Positions 25,851-36,989 of a DNA stretch of 64,000 nt are shown here, one piece after another. Within the stretch, counting starts at the first letter, position 1. Each line of letters starts with the position of its first letter. The notes beneath the pieces are model-generated. The model did not search any database. It saw nothing but the letters and a program-made list of their open reading frames with translations, and had not been told where the DNA came from. A program made the position numbers and the translations under genes. The stretch is from contig JAJEKV010000686.1 of NCBI GenBank assembly GCA_021234155.1, positions 1 through 64,000 of the forward strand. The letters run 5' to 3'. The stretch is from Isoetes taiwanensis (lineage: Eukaryota > Streptophyta > Lycopodiopsida > Isoetales > Isoetaceae).

Positions 25851-26695
25851 ATTAACATATGATGGACCCCGGCGACTTGAACACAAGATCTCTTAATTGC
25901 TAACCCAATGGACTAGCCACTAAACCAAACAAGGGGGAACTCAAAAAAGGCCATTACCTTTGCTCAATTAGAAATAGATTTTACGTACAATGATGTACAA
26001 TTGTTTTGGCAAAGAAAAAAGCCCACCTATAAAACTATTTTTGATTAATTTTTTTTACGCCAACCAAAATTTTGAAAAAGCATTTGCAATCGTTATTCCA
26101 ATGAGCACAAATGCATTTAGGCCCTTCAATATTAACAATAAGTACAGTAGGCACATTTCCTTGGTATCCATGTTGGTCAAATCTCTTCAAAAGATGTTTA
26201 AGATGCGGTGATTAAGGGTTTGAAAAGCACATTTGGTGATCCACAACTAAGCTATTTATGGCGGGATGATCGCTAGAGCCAAGTCGTTCTTAGCAGACAC
26301 ATGTGTATATGGCTTCACTCATATTAGCACCACAAAAAATGCGGCATATTCTAAGCGAGGTGCACCCTAGACTACCCGATTAAATTCCGGATCCATCGAT
26401 CTTATGGCCCAAACCATATGTTAGGGGGTTTTGTGCACCTCGTTTTGAATATGGTCAATTATGATTGGGGAAGCCTATGGTTTAAAATATAATATGAGTT
26501 AGCCTAAAAGTAGATGGAATCTGAGACTTAAACCTCTATATGGCTTCATCTAAGTTTTAGAGTATGAAATAGGGGAGGTCGAACCTCTACCAAAATAATT
26601 CAATGTCTTAATAAGAATGCTTTAAGCAATAGAACCAGTGAGCGAACATGATTATTTTCTATTTTAAATCCATATTTTTCTTATAATAACTGTGA

Positions 26696-28144
26696 CGTTC
26701 CAGCATACGGCCCGAATACATATATTATACTGCCACGTCACACGTACATGTCACCATGACAAGTACTTGAGAGTCGTAAAGAGTTGTGCCTAGGGAGCAA
26801 TCTCGTATGTTGCACGTATATTAAACATATGCAATTAAACCCATTGCCAAGTGGCAATACCCCATTTGGTCCCTTCTAACCTAACCCTAAATGTTCGTGT
26901 ATAAGGAACTAAAAAGGAAACCCTAAACCTTTTCCATTTTCGCATTTTGGCTTCCCTGAGCCATTCCGCATTGCCAGGCGCCACTGAGCTGTCTTTGCAC
27001 ATTAGATTCCTCAGGAGCAGCCGTTCAGCAAGAATGAAGGCATGGACGCGATTCGAGGAGTTGGAGCAACAGGTAAACTGCAATTTTGTTGTGCAAAGCC
27101 GACTCTTAGCCTGGCAATAAGCTAGGATAGTATGTTAGATCAGTCTTAGCAGCCTTGTAGATCCTAAGATCACCAGCCCTAATAAAGGAACCTAACCATG
27201 TATGTTTAGATAGATAGATTAGATGTTATTCTATGTTTCAGTTCTTTGATGATGATGATGTTTTATTCTATGCTCTCATGTGTATTGGGAAAGGGGGTAG
27301 AGACCCTGAAAGCCCCAGTATTTGATGTATCTAGATGCCGCATTAATTCCCAATTAATGCGGCCTGTGCATAAGAGCCCGCCTGACTGTGAGTGGCGGGA
27401 CTAGACTGGCAGATAAGGGGGACTTGTCCCATTGCAGATTGATCCCTCTGGTGTGTAAAGCCTACCAGGGATCTTAACGGGCTCGGCCTGATGGTTTGCT
27501 ACTGCGTGTGGGCAAGGCATGGGCTCGACACCTCTTGGGTGATGCGTCAGCTTCCATGGGGTTCAAAGTCGTGGAGCCGGCGGTGGCCCTCTAGCGCTTT
27601 GTGATGGGCATGCATGCCTCACGGAGGGAATGATCTCTCCTGCCTCATCGAATTTGGGGAGATGCAACCCGGGGAGTAGCCCCTTGGCTATGCACCCGGG
27701 TGAGGCTACGGTCGAGTCCCAAGACTTATCGACCTATTGACCAAAGTATGCGGGAGGGGCGGATGGAGTGGACTATCTAGCGGCCATTTTCTTATGCCGG
27801 TCAATCCATTTTGCCATGAATCTTGTGCGCATTGACTACGGAGACCCAAAGGCATCGGTCGATCCCCATGAGTCCGAGCCTTGGGTAGGATTCCCCTTAT
27901 GATGATATTCACTGGCTGTTGTTGTTACATATATTATGTTATGGTGAGCCACACGAGGTGGATATGTATGTCATTTGATGCTATGTGCTCATGTTTGATG
28001 TGCTTCCACAACTAGGTAGGTCCGCAGAAGGGCAAGTCAGCAAGGGAATTTTATGTACTCAAGCATGAGCAACTGGTAACTAGGATCTTTACATGATCAT
28101 TTCCTAGAGGAACTCCATGGCATATTACTTCCGGATCGACTGAT
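26696..28144. other. Unrecognised, GC-richer stretch
   Basis: No protein recognised. The first half has features of a promoter plus leader: GTGTATAAGG near 26896, then a possible splice donor CAACAGGTAAACTG near 27070. The second half (27290-27900) is moderately GC-rich, has no long frame, and could be untranslated leader of an LTR element. I cannot name it. Confidence 0.35.
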
Positions 28145-28685
28145 TGTTTACGGTGTGGGTTCGGGATCTCTTGTAAGACAGCCCTTTGTGAGGACCCATG
28201 GATCAAACAGGAGAATCCTGGTTGAGTGTCATGCGGGATTTTGCAAATGAACAGAAATGAGATAACAACAAACAGTGAGAGAAAATAAGACTTTCTTGAT
28301 ATCACCGAGTGTACATGAGCTCTCGGATATCGAGAGAAAGACTAGAGACAAGGACTAAAGCTCATCTAAAAAACTGAGTTCTATCTATGCTCATATATAT
28401 AGTACAATGGCCTTGGGCCCAAAATAGGCGATCTCGCTACCAACTCTCGGATCAAAGCCTGATTTTTCAGAATCTGGCAGTTCCTTCTTTATGTGCCTGG
28501 AATCACGCTAGTTATGGATTGTACTTCTACAGGACCGTCATTTATCTGTTCTCTATCTCTTCTTTGGTGTGGTCTTTGGCGCGGTCTTCGGCGGGGGCTA
28601 CTTCCCGATGGTTGACCTGGTGCCTTATTCCTGCCTGCTCCGTGGTCTTCATGAATAGTCACTACACGGGCGTCTGGGACTAACA
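28145..28685 (-). repeat. 3' LTR of the minus-strand Ty3/Gypsy relic
   Basis: It begins on the minus strand with TGTTAGTCCC directly after the polypurine tract and ends with AAACA, about 541 bp. It matches the reverse complement of 42482-42947 over most of its length. The bases just outside its end are CTGAT on the plus strand; a matching target duplication at the far end is not available because the element is truncated there. Confidence 0.8.
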
Positions 28686-30560
28686 CTCCCCCTTCCCCAC
28701 CAAATGACACTCAATGGAGAGAAAAGGTGGAACACATTCAGGAGGCGGGAAACCAGCTGTAGAAAAGTCATCTTGTCGGCTATGGGAGCGTGACCCTGAG
28801 TGATATGTCGTGATGAGTTCTTGCCGTTCCTTAAGAGTCTCAGGAGTATTGAGACCAATTGCCGGGGTGGCGTCAATGAGGAAACCGGACTGCACCATGT
28901 CTTCAAGGGCACGGTGAGCCTCCGCAGAAACATATTGGCATTCCATCAGAAGATAGGTCTGAAGGCCAAAAGCACTGGCGCTTGCATTCGGATTACAATA
29001 ATAAATAGGGCGCTTCAGTGCAAGAGAACACAAGAGAAGGAACTTCAATGCAGCACAAAAACTGGCTTGACGGTAAACTGAAGGATCTGGACTGGTGGCA
29101 GCACGCTCTAAAAACTGGGTGAGACCCCATACAGCGTGAGTAGGCGTCTGCCAGCCTCGTTCATTGGGGATATAGAGCCAATTGCTATTGCGTTTCAAGG
29201 TATCCCCTTCTTGCCAGACAGAGCGACGAACAAATCGTGGATCCCACCGGAGATCGGTAGAAATCTGAGCAGGAGTCCAATCGGCGTGACCTGCCAGAAC
29301 CGTGGTGTAAAATGGGAGACGCCAGTCAGAAGTGAGATAGCGATGGCGTGGCGGCACTCCCAGAGATACATACAGATGAGTTTCTGATTGGGGTTGCATC
29401 GTGGGTTTCTGAGCCTGCTCTCGGAATTCTCGAACAAGATCAGCATCTAAGGTTTGACACCATTGTTCCTAGTCAGAGCAGAGAAGCATAGTATGCAGAG
29501 GAGAGACCTATTCCGTGGGGATAGTATGGCTGTCCAGATATACACGAAGAGTGTTATATCCACCAAGATGCTGCAGATAAATCTGAGCAAATTGAATGCC
29601 CATTTCTTCTTATAAGTTCTTGCGCACTTGTTGCAGAGTTTCTGCAATTCAGAGAGGAAAGTGTTGAGCGAGCTCTGGCATATACTTCTTTTTTAATGTG
29701 GTGGCTTGAGTTGGATCCTGCAAGTATTTGTTCTCAGGCAACAACAGCCACTGAGCAAGTTCATTGCCATTGAAGACACGGTTGGGCCCATCATCAAACT
29801 TGTCCATGGTATCAGCCAGATAGAAATCATGAAGGACATAAGCCATTGGCTGAACCAGTCGGAAGATGAAAAATTCGAGATCATCGCAGGTGAGAAGGCC
29901 ATAGACCAAGAGAGCACAAAAGAGTCCTTTATTCTATGGAGAGATCTGGCCATATATTGAGAAGATCAGCACTGGTGAGGGGATCCTGAATCTTGCCATT
30001 TGCCGAATACCATTTCAGAAAAAAAAGATGACGGCGTGAGACTACATAGTCCAGATAACTTGATGGAGTGGAGTAATCCCTTGGAATGGTCAGAGCAAGC
30101 TGGAGATATATCTCGTGTTGGCTCTGAGCTTCCTCAGCAAACTGGATAGCTTGGTGAACCTGATGTTCTAAGTCACGGATTTTGTTATCTTTATCAGCAA
30201 GGAGATGGGCCACTGATCACAGATTTTCCCGTGTGAGTGCATGACCTTGAAGATGAAGGGCCTTGAGTAGAGAGCTGGAGCTGAAGACTTGCAATTTCTG
30301 TGTCATCAATGAGCTTCTGCTTTTGAGCTTCAACAACCTGAGCCTGTAAAGGCGTGACCTGAGTCTCAAGTGCTGAGACTTGACCTTCTAGAAGAGATAT
30401 GCGATCCTCTCGGAGGGCAACTTGCTGTAGCTGATTGTTGTAATATGTGGAGAGATCTGTATATAAGGTCTGGAGATCAGTAAGGAGCTTATCCTTATCC
30501 TTGAGTTGAGCCAGAAGTTCTTGAATGGTGGTCTGCAACTGAGCTTGCTGAAGGGTAGCG
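28680..30560 (-). pseudogene. Extra ORF between pol and 3' LTR: coiled-coil N-terminus plus unknown C-terminal domain
   Basis: Minus-strand frames 30610-30194, 30213-29929, 29909-29649 and 29399-28680 follow each other with small overlaps. They look like one protein of about 600 residues broken by frameshifts. The first part has leucine and glutamine heptads (LLAQLKDKDKLL, LLEGQVSALETQV) typical of a coiled coil. The middle has short hydrophobic pieces such as LEFFIFRLVQPMAYVLHDF. The last 239 codons, open throughout, have no motif I know. The place of the gene, between pol and the 3' LTR on the sense strand, is where envelope-like or accessory genes sit in some plant Ty3 elements. No signal peptide or clear membrane anchor is seen, so an envelope role is unsupported. 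Confidence 0.6.
28686..28701 (-). promoter_or_regulatory. Polypurine tract for plus-strand priming
   Basis: Read on the minus strand this is GGTGGGGAAGGGGGAG, immediately before the LTR start TGTTAG. That is the standard position and composition of a retrotransposon polypurine tract. The last codons of the extra ORF overlap it and its stop codon lies inside the LTR. Confidence 0.8.
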
Positions 30561-31380
30561 GAAAATGATCCCGTTCTATGGCCTGATTTAATTTCTTCTA
30601 GTCCACGCAAACACGGATTTTTCTATTATGCTTGAGAGCAATGACAATGGGGCTCACCTACTCTGAGTGTTTGACCTCATAAATTAGGCCAGCCACCAAG
30701 AGTTTGTCGATTTCGGCTTTGACACGGTCACGATATTTGGGGTTGAGCCGGTACTGTCGTTGCTAGTTTGGGCGTGCATCAGGTTTGGTAGGAATGGTCA
30801 GTTCCTCTAGCTCTTTTTTGATACCCCGAAGGTCTTTATAGCTCCATGCAAAGATGTGTTTGAATTTTTTGAACAAAGTGATAGCACGAGCTTTGTAAGT
30901 TGGCAGAAGATTGGCAGCCAAGCGGACAGGTTGATTTTCACCAAGATCCACGACTTTCACATCAGGAGTTTGAATGTGTGGGACAACCTCCGTGTTCTTA
31001 ACAACATGAGCAGGTGGTTGAAGCATCACCGGAGGTGCAGCATTTTGCATATTAAAGAAAAGAGGCTGCTGAGTATCATCAAGCAAGGGTTGCTTCATGA
31101 CTGCATGAACATCCACAACGTCAAAAAGAGCCACCTGATCAACGCGTTGGATGCGATTGCAAGGAGCCAGGTAAGGTCAAGCAAAGCGGCCACAACCTGG
31201 TCCTGATCAAGGGTCATCTCACCCCAAGGATCTGCATACTCAGGGTAGGATGAGAGAGGAAGACTCGCAGATGGGGCTTGGACCTGATAAGTATTTTAAG
31301 CATCTTCAGAATCACTATCAGAAAGAGAGGGTTCAGCGTATTCTACAGAAATTAACTTGCCCGTTTCCAAATCCATAGTG
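30545..31380 (-). pseudogene. Ty3/Gypsy polyprotein: linker and start of reverse transcriptase
   Basis: The minus-strand frame 31134-30763 holds the stretch before reverse transcriptase (FAWSYKDLRGI). The frame then runs into RQYRLNPKYRDRVKAEIDKLL, VSPIVIALKHNRKIRVCVD and ERDHFPLP, the classic opening motifs of Ty3 reverse transcriptase. TAG stops replace the W of the SEW-VSP box and the Y of the CVDY box, and another stop ends the first frame. After HFPLP the catalytic part is missing and the coiled-coil ORF follows. The enzyme cannot be active. Confidence 0.8.
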
Positions 31381-31384
31381 GCAT

Positions 31385-34310
31385 TTAGAATAGAATAGAA
31401 TAGAATAGTTTTTTTATCGTCCACTGAGACCAATCGGCCTATGGGACCCAGAAGGAGCGCAGCAAACTTATTCTTGTCGGGTTAAAACCCCCCCGAAGGG
31501 TTTGAGGAAAAACCGTGGCGCGTAATAAGAATCTTTGTCAAAGCTGTACAAGTATACATCATCATGAAATAAATGTGTATGTACATGGCAAGTCGTGCAG
31601 GGACATAGCTAATCTCGCATGTCCATGACCTCTGAAGGTATGATCCTAGCATCCGTCACGGATGCCATGCTCAATGTCACATGTAGCGGTGGCCGGGCGA
31701 CCAACTTCGGCATAGCGTCCGGATTTGATCATATCTTTGGGCAACTTTGAAGGGTATGAGATTCATCCTCAATGACTCCCGTTTGGCGGCATTGGCAGAG
31801 CACTGTCGGCGTGGCTCACCAATCCATCGTCTCTCAATTCGAAGATGATGTGCCCACAATGCGAATGGAGGCAATGAGTCTGCGTCTTTTCATGGGAAAG
31901 TGGGTGCTTGGCGGGTAGCATTGTGGGCCTCGTTCCAATGTGGGATTTATGTGGCAGCGGTAGTGTCTTTGTCTTGACCTGTTCAAGGCGGCATCCCAAA
32001 GCTTGCTGATGAAAAAAGCGTCAAGATATTGCCTCAAGCTATGGCGATACGCCTCTGTTTGCACATGTATGCACTGTGCTCTGCACATTCCATCTAGCCA
32101 TCCATTGAGCTCTCTTTTCCCTCCAGCCCGGGCCTTGAGGCGTTGTGGCCCCATTGCCATGATATAAGCTAGTTTGGGAGGCGAGCATCGTCCATGTTGA
32201 CCACCTTCCGAAAATAGACAATGTGGCGATCAAGGGCGCCCTCACGAAGAGGCAGAATCACATTTCTGCGGTAGAATTTGATATGGGATTGTGGACTTCA
32301 CCCCTAGTGCTTTCGTACCAAGAAGGCTTTACGCACCTGCTCCAAGTCATTCCAAGTAGCGAGGGATACTCTTCGGGCCCCATACTTCAACCCCGTATAA
32401 AGGGCGGGCTCCACTAAGACTTTGAGCAGTGTGTGTGATGGGTCCAATCATACAACTCAGCTCTATGACTATTGTTTTGCATTGCATATAGTGCTTTCCT
32501 AGTAACTTCGTGGCCGTATGGATGTGTCCCGGTGCATAGTAGGCCGGAAACTCCACTCCCAAATATTTGTATGTGGATGCTACTTCCACATTACGCCCCT
32601 CGATAGCGGAAGGAGGGGATCCTACCGTGTCGTGAAGATGATATAAGAAAACCACCTTAGTCTTGGCCAAGAGCGCATATCGATTAAACTTGACAAAATG
32701 TGTCCGGGGCATCGAGATGTTGTTGCATGTCTGGCTGGGTGTGTAAGCTAGGAGGTCCACATCATCGGCATATATTAGCGCTTGATGATCGGTAGAGAAG
32801 GTGAGCCCCGTCACCCCCATTATCGGCAAACAAAACTCCCCAATTGATCAATGTAAAGCCCAAACAATGTTGGGGAGAGGGCATCCCCTGGCGAACCCGA
32901 TACTACTATCAAATGGTTGGCTTGTCGGTACGAACCGACCCGAGCATCTTTCATAAAGCACGTACCTTTGCATTCCGCAAATCTACCGGAACCCCCGGTA
33001 TGCGCAATCTTGCCCATAGTTTTTCCCGAGGCCGCGAGGTGTCAAATGCCTTTGCAAAATCCACGGGCAACAATATAGATCGTGGCCCGGTTCTAGCTGT
33101 CTTCAACCGAGCTACCGCAATGTGAAGATGTGGTCAATGGTTTGAGTGTCGGGTCGAATCCCGCACGGGTGAGGGCGCGATCTCTAACGCCTGCCCCGAC
33201 CCATCAACCGCTGCTCGAGAATCCCGGCAAAGCAATTTTGCAAACACCGAACCGACCATGATTGTTCGGTAATTGACTAGGGCGGCGGGTCACCGCCTTA
33301 TAGATGGGAACAACTCTGCTATTGGTCCACGGCATCGGGGAAGCCTTCTGTAATGCCATGTTGAACAAGGCGATTAAACCTGGTATTATGGATGGCCCCG
33401 CCCACTTAAGCAATTACGCACGCATGCCATCTAGGTCGGGGCTTTCCCATTGGCAAGGCAATTTGTAAGCCTTGTTCCACGTCACGAATCGTGATTTCCA
33501 GCCTTTGGGCCTTCTTGTAGGGGTAATCTTTGCATGTGCACCACGAGGGTCGTATAGCTGTTGCAAAGTATTGCCTCCACGCTTTCGGGAGTGATGTTCC
33601 ACGTGGGCTGAACTCGCGGCTTTCTAAGAACCCTTCGCCCGAGAAGGTCACGGGGTGTGACGTTCGGAGATAAAACATTTCCCTTTGATGTCTTTGCAAT
33701 GTACCGGCTTTCTTAGCTTTAAGGAAGCAGTGCGGTCTTTGTACGGTACATGTGGAAATGGTCTGCGTGACTTGGCGGAGCCGGCGTTTGTGTTCCTTGC
33801 ATCAAACCATTGATTACGTGGGAAGGTTGTGTTCACGGAGGTCCGGCCGTGGGCGCTTTATCCCAAAGCATCTACATACCCGCTGATCTAAGCACATCGG
33901 TCAACGGGGCATGCATTTGCTCTAGTGTAGGATATTGCAAAATTTCTGCGGGTCATCTATAAGCATCTGGGCATAAGCCCCGCATGTTCATAATCCAATC
34001 GCGGAGGCATGTGAGGCATGTGAGGCCGTGGGGGTTCGCACAAACGCCAAGCCAACTTCAAGTAAAGTGGTAAGTGGTGCGAGTCGATCTCTTCATCCCT
34101 ATTAGTTGTTCCCACACGGGAAGTGCTTGGCGACATGCATATCTGCTTTCGGGCACCGACACATAGTCCACCACACTAGATCCTCCCCCTGGTTTTCACG
34201 TCTACAAGTGCTCTTTGCGGGTGGGCGGCCACTATGCCGATCCATTGCAGTTACCGGTCAAAGATACCCGCGAGCAAAAGCAATTGTCTACCATAGCGTG
34301 TGACTGATTG
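31385..34310 (-). mobile_element. LINE (non-LTR retrotransposon) inserted in the Ty3 relic, minus strand
   Basis: On the minus strand, an endonuclease C-terminal scrap lies near 34060 (SHHLPLYL, close to the SDH box of APE-type endonucleases). Reverse transcriptase follows: PWTNSRVVPIYK near 33330, SPGDALSPTLFGLYID near 32870, and YADDVDLLAY near 32760 with the catalytic aspartates. The 3' end near 31430 carries GTGGACGATAAAAAAAC, then a TATTC pentamer run (31388-31408) as tail. The 5' end is cut inside the endonuclease. Stops and frameshifts are frequent. It splits the protease from the reverse transcriptase of the host Ty3 element. Confidence 0.8.
32340..33420 (-). pseudogene. LINE reverse transcriptase remnant (YADD type)
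   Basis: Three consecutive minus-strand frames (33413-33204, 33017-32820, 32829-32347) carry the ordered motifs of a LINE reverse transcriptase: the VPIYK region, SPGDALSPTLFGLYID, and YADDV with the following thumb region KYLGVEF. The last frame keeps the metal-binding pair of aspartates. Frameshifts separate the frames and the G of the usual GCPLSP-type box is altered, so it is a relic. Confidence 0.8.
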
Positions 34311-34319
34311 TCTTCGATG

Positions 34320-34925
34320 TCAGGTGGCCAAAAGGCGCCGTGCGGGGACGCGGTGCAATATATCATCGATCAAGGGATCAAATCTCATGGGTTGTTCTAC
34401 CCCGGTGCGCGCATTGAGTGTCATCAGTGATGACCAGTTGATCCGTGGCCCAATAATGGATGCTCTTAGCCTAGCGGAGAAAGGGTCGTCCAACCAGCAT
34501 TTCATAGTCACCCGGATCTTCACCAGCTTTCCAAACACCAAATTCCAAGGGGAATTTGAGATCACCAATACTGATGTGGAGAAGAGGAGTGACGCCTTGA
34601 GGGCGCGTGATATGGCCATTAGCCAACTTGATGTCATAGGGGGCACGATAGAGTTTTTGATGTCAATTGTACGAGCTTGTCTATAATGAGGGTTGTGACA
34701 CTTCCTCCATCAATTTGGACGTGATTGATCTGTTGATTGCCCATTGTGGCATGCACCGTGGGAGTTGAAGTAGCCACCGCTCCTACTAAAACAGTTGATA
34801 GGGGCAACTGTTCTTTGAGAGCAGGACAGAGTTTGAGAATAGTGGCAAGACTCAAGGGAATCTTGATTTTGGCAAGCTCTTCTTAGAGTTCCAAGAATGC
34901 ATGCTTGCTCAAGATGTGCAGAATT
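34320..34925 (-). pseudogene. Ty3/Gypsy aspartic protease remnant
   Basis: The minus strand reads IDGGSVTTLI near 34718, with a DGGS catalytic box in place of the usual D(S/T)G. Further on come KLANGHITRPQG and EMLVGRPFLR, the pattern that closes plant retropepsin domains. Small frameshifts split it over two frames. Its missing partner, the reverse transcriptase, continues at 31380 on the far side of the inserted LINE, so both belong to one element. Confidence 0.75.
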
Positions 34926-35032
34926 AAAAAGTCAACAAGAAACTGCAAAGACAGAGGTCAAAAGAAGTAAGCTCATGTCCTCCATCCTATCACTTGCTTT
35001 GAAGAATTTTTTTTAACCTGATTTCTTTTACA

Positions 35033-36727
35033 GATATTGTGCAACAGAATCTTGCCAGACATCGTGAACAACAAGCAGCAGAGAGAAGAAAGCTCGCCAA
35101 ACACAGAAAAAAAACTCTCGAATGTCCACTGCAATATATGTCTATTGTAATTGATGGAATGGATAAAAAAAAGACAACTCTACCCCATTTATTAAATATT
35201 CCAAAAGATGTGCCAGAGGAATGTTTTCTTAAAGTTCACCTTGTAGGAGCCATGGTCTTTAAAGGAAGTCTAAAGTGCAAAGTATGTTTGACGTATCCAA
35301 ACTTGCATGGTGACCCAAACCTGACAATTACAATCCTTAACAAGGTCCTGTGCGAGCAAGAGCAACTACCACCCGTGCTCTACTTGCAACTTGACAACAC
35401 TACAAGAGAGAACAAGAATCAAACACTCTTTGCTTATTGTGCTATGCTAGTGGAGCTAAGGATCTTCAGAACAGTAAAGCTCGGATTTTTACTTGTAGGG
35501 CACATGCATGATCAGATTGACCAGATGTTCAGCAGATTTTCTGTGCGCCTTAGAAGGAAGAAAGCTTTTTGTCTTCCTACTTTAGTTCGAGTCATTGAAT
35601 ATTCTTACACTCCTATTCCAGTGTTCGAGCTTCTTAAAGAGACTGCAGACTTTAGAGAGTTTGTTTTTCCTCAACGTTCAGATAGAGAACTAGCTGTGAA
35701 CAAGTTGAATGATCTTACCTTTCAACATTACATCAAGTTCTACTTGAAGAATGGACAAAGCTTCTTACAGGGGAAGAAGTACACCACAACTAAGGATTGG
35801 AGTCCAGCAGAGGGATTGCACTTCCTTAAATTTGTTCCAGACCATTGCCTCATCGAGCGTGCTGAGCAACTTCCTCTCAAAAATTCTAAGGAGTCCAAGC
35901 AGAAGAAAAGTACCCCATTGACATCCTTAAAAGCCATTAAAAATGGCATTTCCTCGGGCTTCAAGTACTTCTCAGAAGAAGATCAATTGTGGTGGACAAA
36001 TTTCTTTCTTGACCAGAAAGAGGTCTTGCAAAATCTAGCTTTAAGACAGTTGCAAGAACCGTTTCAATGGCCTGATACCTTCCATCAACCCCAGAACCAA
36101 ACAGGTCCAAGCAATGCAACAATAGCACCTGCAGCAGAGGAAGACGAGGACCGAGTCATGTACCTTGGACCAAGACGTAGGAATGAGCCTCAAGGTAATA
36201 TCACAGAAATTGCCAAAGGTATGCTGATTGCTCTTCCAACTGAGGAAGATGACAAAGATCGACCCTTTTGGATAGCAAAAGTTCTTGATACAGTCAAGGA
36301 GGAAGGCTTAGTAACTAAACTCAAGATTCATTGGCTGGTGACACGTTCAGAAAATGCTTTTGAAGGTAGGTATGAATTAGAAATGAGAAGTCAAGAAAAA
36401 GGGAGGAAGTCTAAGAAAGTGGGTTGTAGGGATGAGCTGAACTTGAATGATGTGACTATATTATGCTATGATTTCAAATTGAAATCAGACAATCGTCTGC
36501 GCCAGAAAACTGTTAATTTGCTTAAAAAGGCTTGTAATTACGAGGAAGAGGATGAAGAAGGGAGTGGTGGTGGCAATGCTTCACCATCTGTTGATAGTGA
36601 TGAGGAAGACAACTCAAGCACTTCCTCGGTGGCCGATGATGAAAGAAGTGAAGGAGATGCGGATGGCATAAATGAACATGATGGCGTCTGGATCCCTCCT
36701 TCATCCTCCTCACACTTTTGCACATAA
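35033..36727 (+). CDS. DUF7869-domain protein, transposase-like, long terminal exon
   Basis: An uninterrupted frame of about 563 codons runs from a splice-acceptor-like TTTTACAG at 35033 to the stop at 36727; a GTG at 35039 is unlikely to be the true start. It belongs to the DUF7869 family, found in many seed-free plants and invertebrates and often repetitive. Family motifs: VIDGMDKKKTTLPH (about residue 40), LQLDNTTRENKNQ (about 122), and GFLLVGHMHDQIDQMFSRFS (about 157). The conserved acids in these three boxes look like a DDE or RNase H-like nuclease site, which is inference. The C-terminus is strongly acidic (EEEDEEG, DSDEEDN) and looks intrinsically disordered. Upstream exons were not identified. 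It lies directly after the truncated Ty3 element and is the least damaged long gene in the window. Confidence 0.75.
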   Translation, partial: DIVQQNLARHREQQAAERRKLAKHRKKTLECPLQYMSIVIDGMDKKKTTLPHLLNIPKDVPEECFLKVHLVGAMVFKGSLKCKVCLTYPNLHGDPNLTITILNKVLCEQEQLPPVLYLQLDNTTRENKNQTLFAYCAMLVELRIFRTVKLGFLLVGHMHDQIDQMFSRFSVRLRRKKAFCLPTLVRVIEYSYTPIPVFELLKETADFREFVFPQRSDRELAVNKLNDLTFQHYIKFYLKNGQSFLQGKKYTTTKDWSPAEGLHFLKFVPDHCLIERAEQLPLKNSKESKQKKSTPLTSLKAIKNGISSGFKYFSEEDQLWWTNFFLDQKEVLQNLALRQLQEPFQWPDTFHQPQNQTGPSNATIAPAAEEDEDRVMYLGPRRRNEPQGNITEIAKGMLIALPTEEDDKDRPFWIAKVLDTVKEEGLVTKLKIHWLVTRSENAFEGRYELEMRSQEKGRKSKKVGCRDELNLNDVTILCYDFKLKSDNRLRQKTVNLLKKACNYEEEDEEGSGGGNASPSVDSDEEDNSSTSSVADDERSEGDADGINEHDGVWIPPSSSSHFCT

Positions 36728-36989
36728 GCGAAGTCTTAGAAAAAGACTGTAAATTTTGCATGTGAATATGAAGATTTTATCTTCAAATTTTGAGAATACT
36801 ACAGTATCAGTTACAGACTTTACTTCAATTTTTTGTTAAATATTTTATCTTTTGAAATTAAAATTTCTCTCTAAAAACATACTTCAAGAACATTCTATTT
36901 GCTCTGAAAAATGTCACTTTAAAAAGTCAATTCTTCGTTCCACAAAAAAACTAGTCATTTGGGGGGAGGGGGTCAAAATTGAATTTCAA

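Larger units (their letters stand above)
24760..26695 (-). repeat. Interspersed repeat B, inverted partner of repeat A
   Basis: Read on the minus strand, this follows repeat A (8620-9945) closely. It includes the tRNA-like part near 25870-25925 where TGGTTTAGTGG and GTTCAAGTCG are spaced like polymerase III boxes; this copy keeps them better than A does. It differs from A by an insertion of about 600 bp (25245-25850) and an internal 90 bp tandem duplication. No open frame survives. Confidence 0.65.
28145..34925 (-). mobile_element. Ty3/Gypsy (Tat-like) LTR retrotransposon relic, minus strand, 5'-truncated
   Basis: On the minus strand, in order, are an aspartic protease remnant (34925-34320), the start of reverse transcriptase (31380-30550), an extra coiled-coil ORF (30560-28680), a polypurine tract and a 3' LTR (28685-28145). 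A LINE interrupts it at 31385-34310. Most of reverse transcriptase, RNase H and integrase is missing, lost by an internal deletion near 30550. The LTR matches the plus-strand LTR at 42482-42947. That copy supplies the family's primer site and gag, and its Asp-tRNA-like primer site suits the Tat clade. Protein coding is broken by stops. Confidence 0.8.

Noticed and set aside
27706-27912. tRNA gene suggested by CGGTCGAGTCCCAAG near 27709
   Set aside because: The B-box-like piece has no matching A box at the right distance and no cloverleaf can be drawn.
28680-29399. Envelope glycoprotein of a retrovirus-like element
   Set aside because: Only the position fits. No signal peptide, no transmembrane anchor and no known envelope motif is visible.
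36522-36761. Minus-strand frames rich in S, P and H
   Set aside because: They are the antisense of the acidic C-terminus of the DUF7869 gene.
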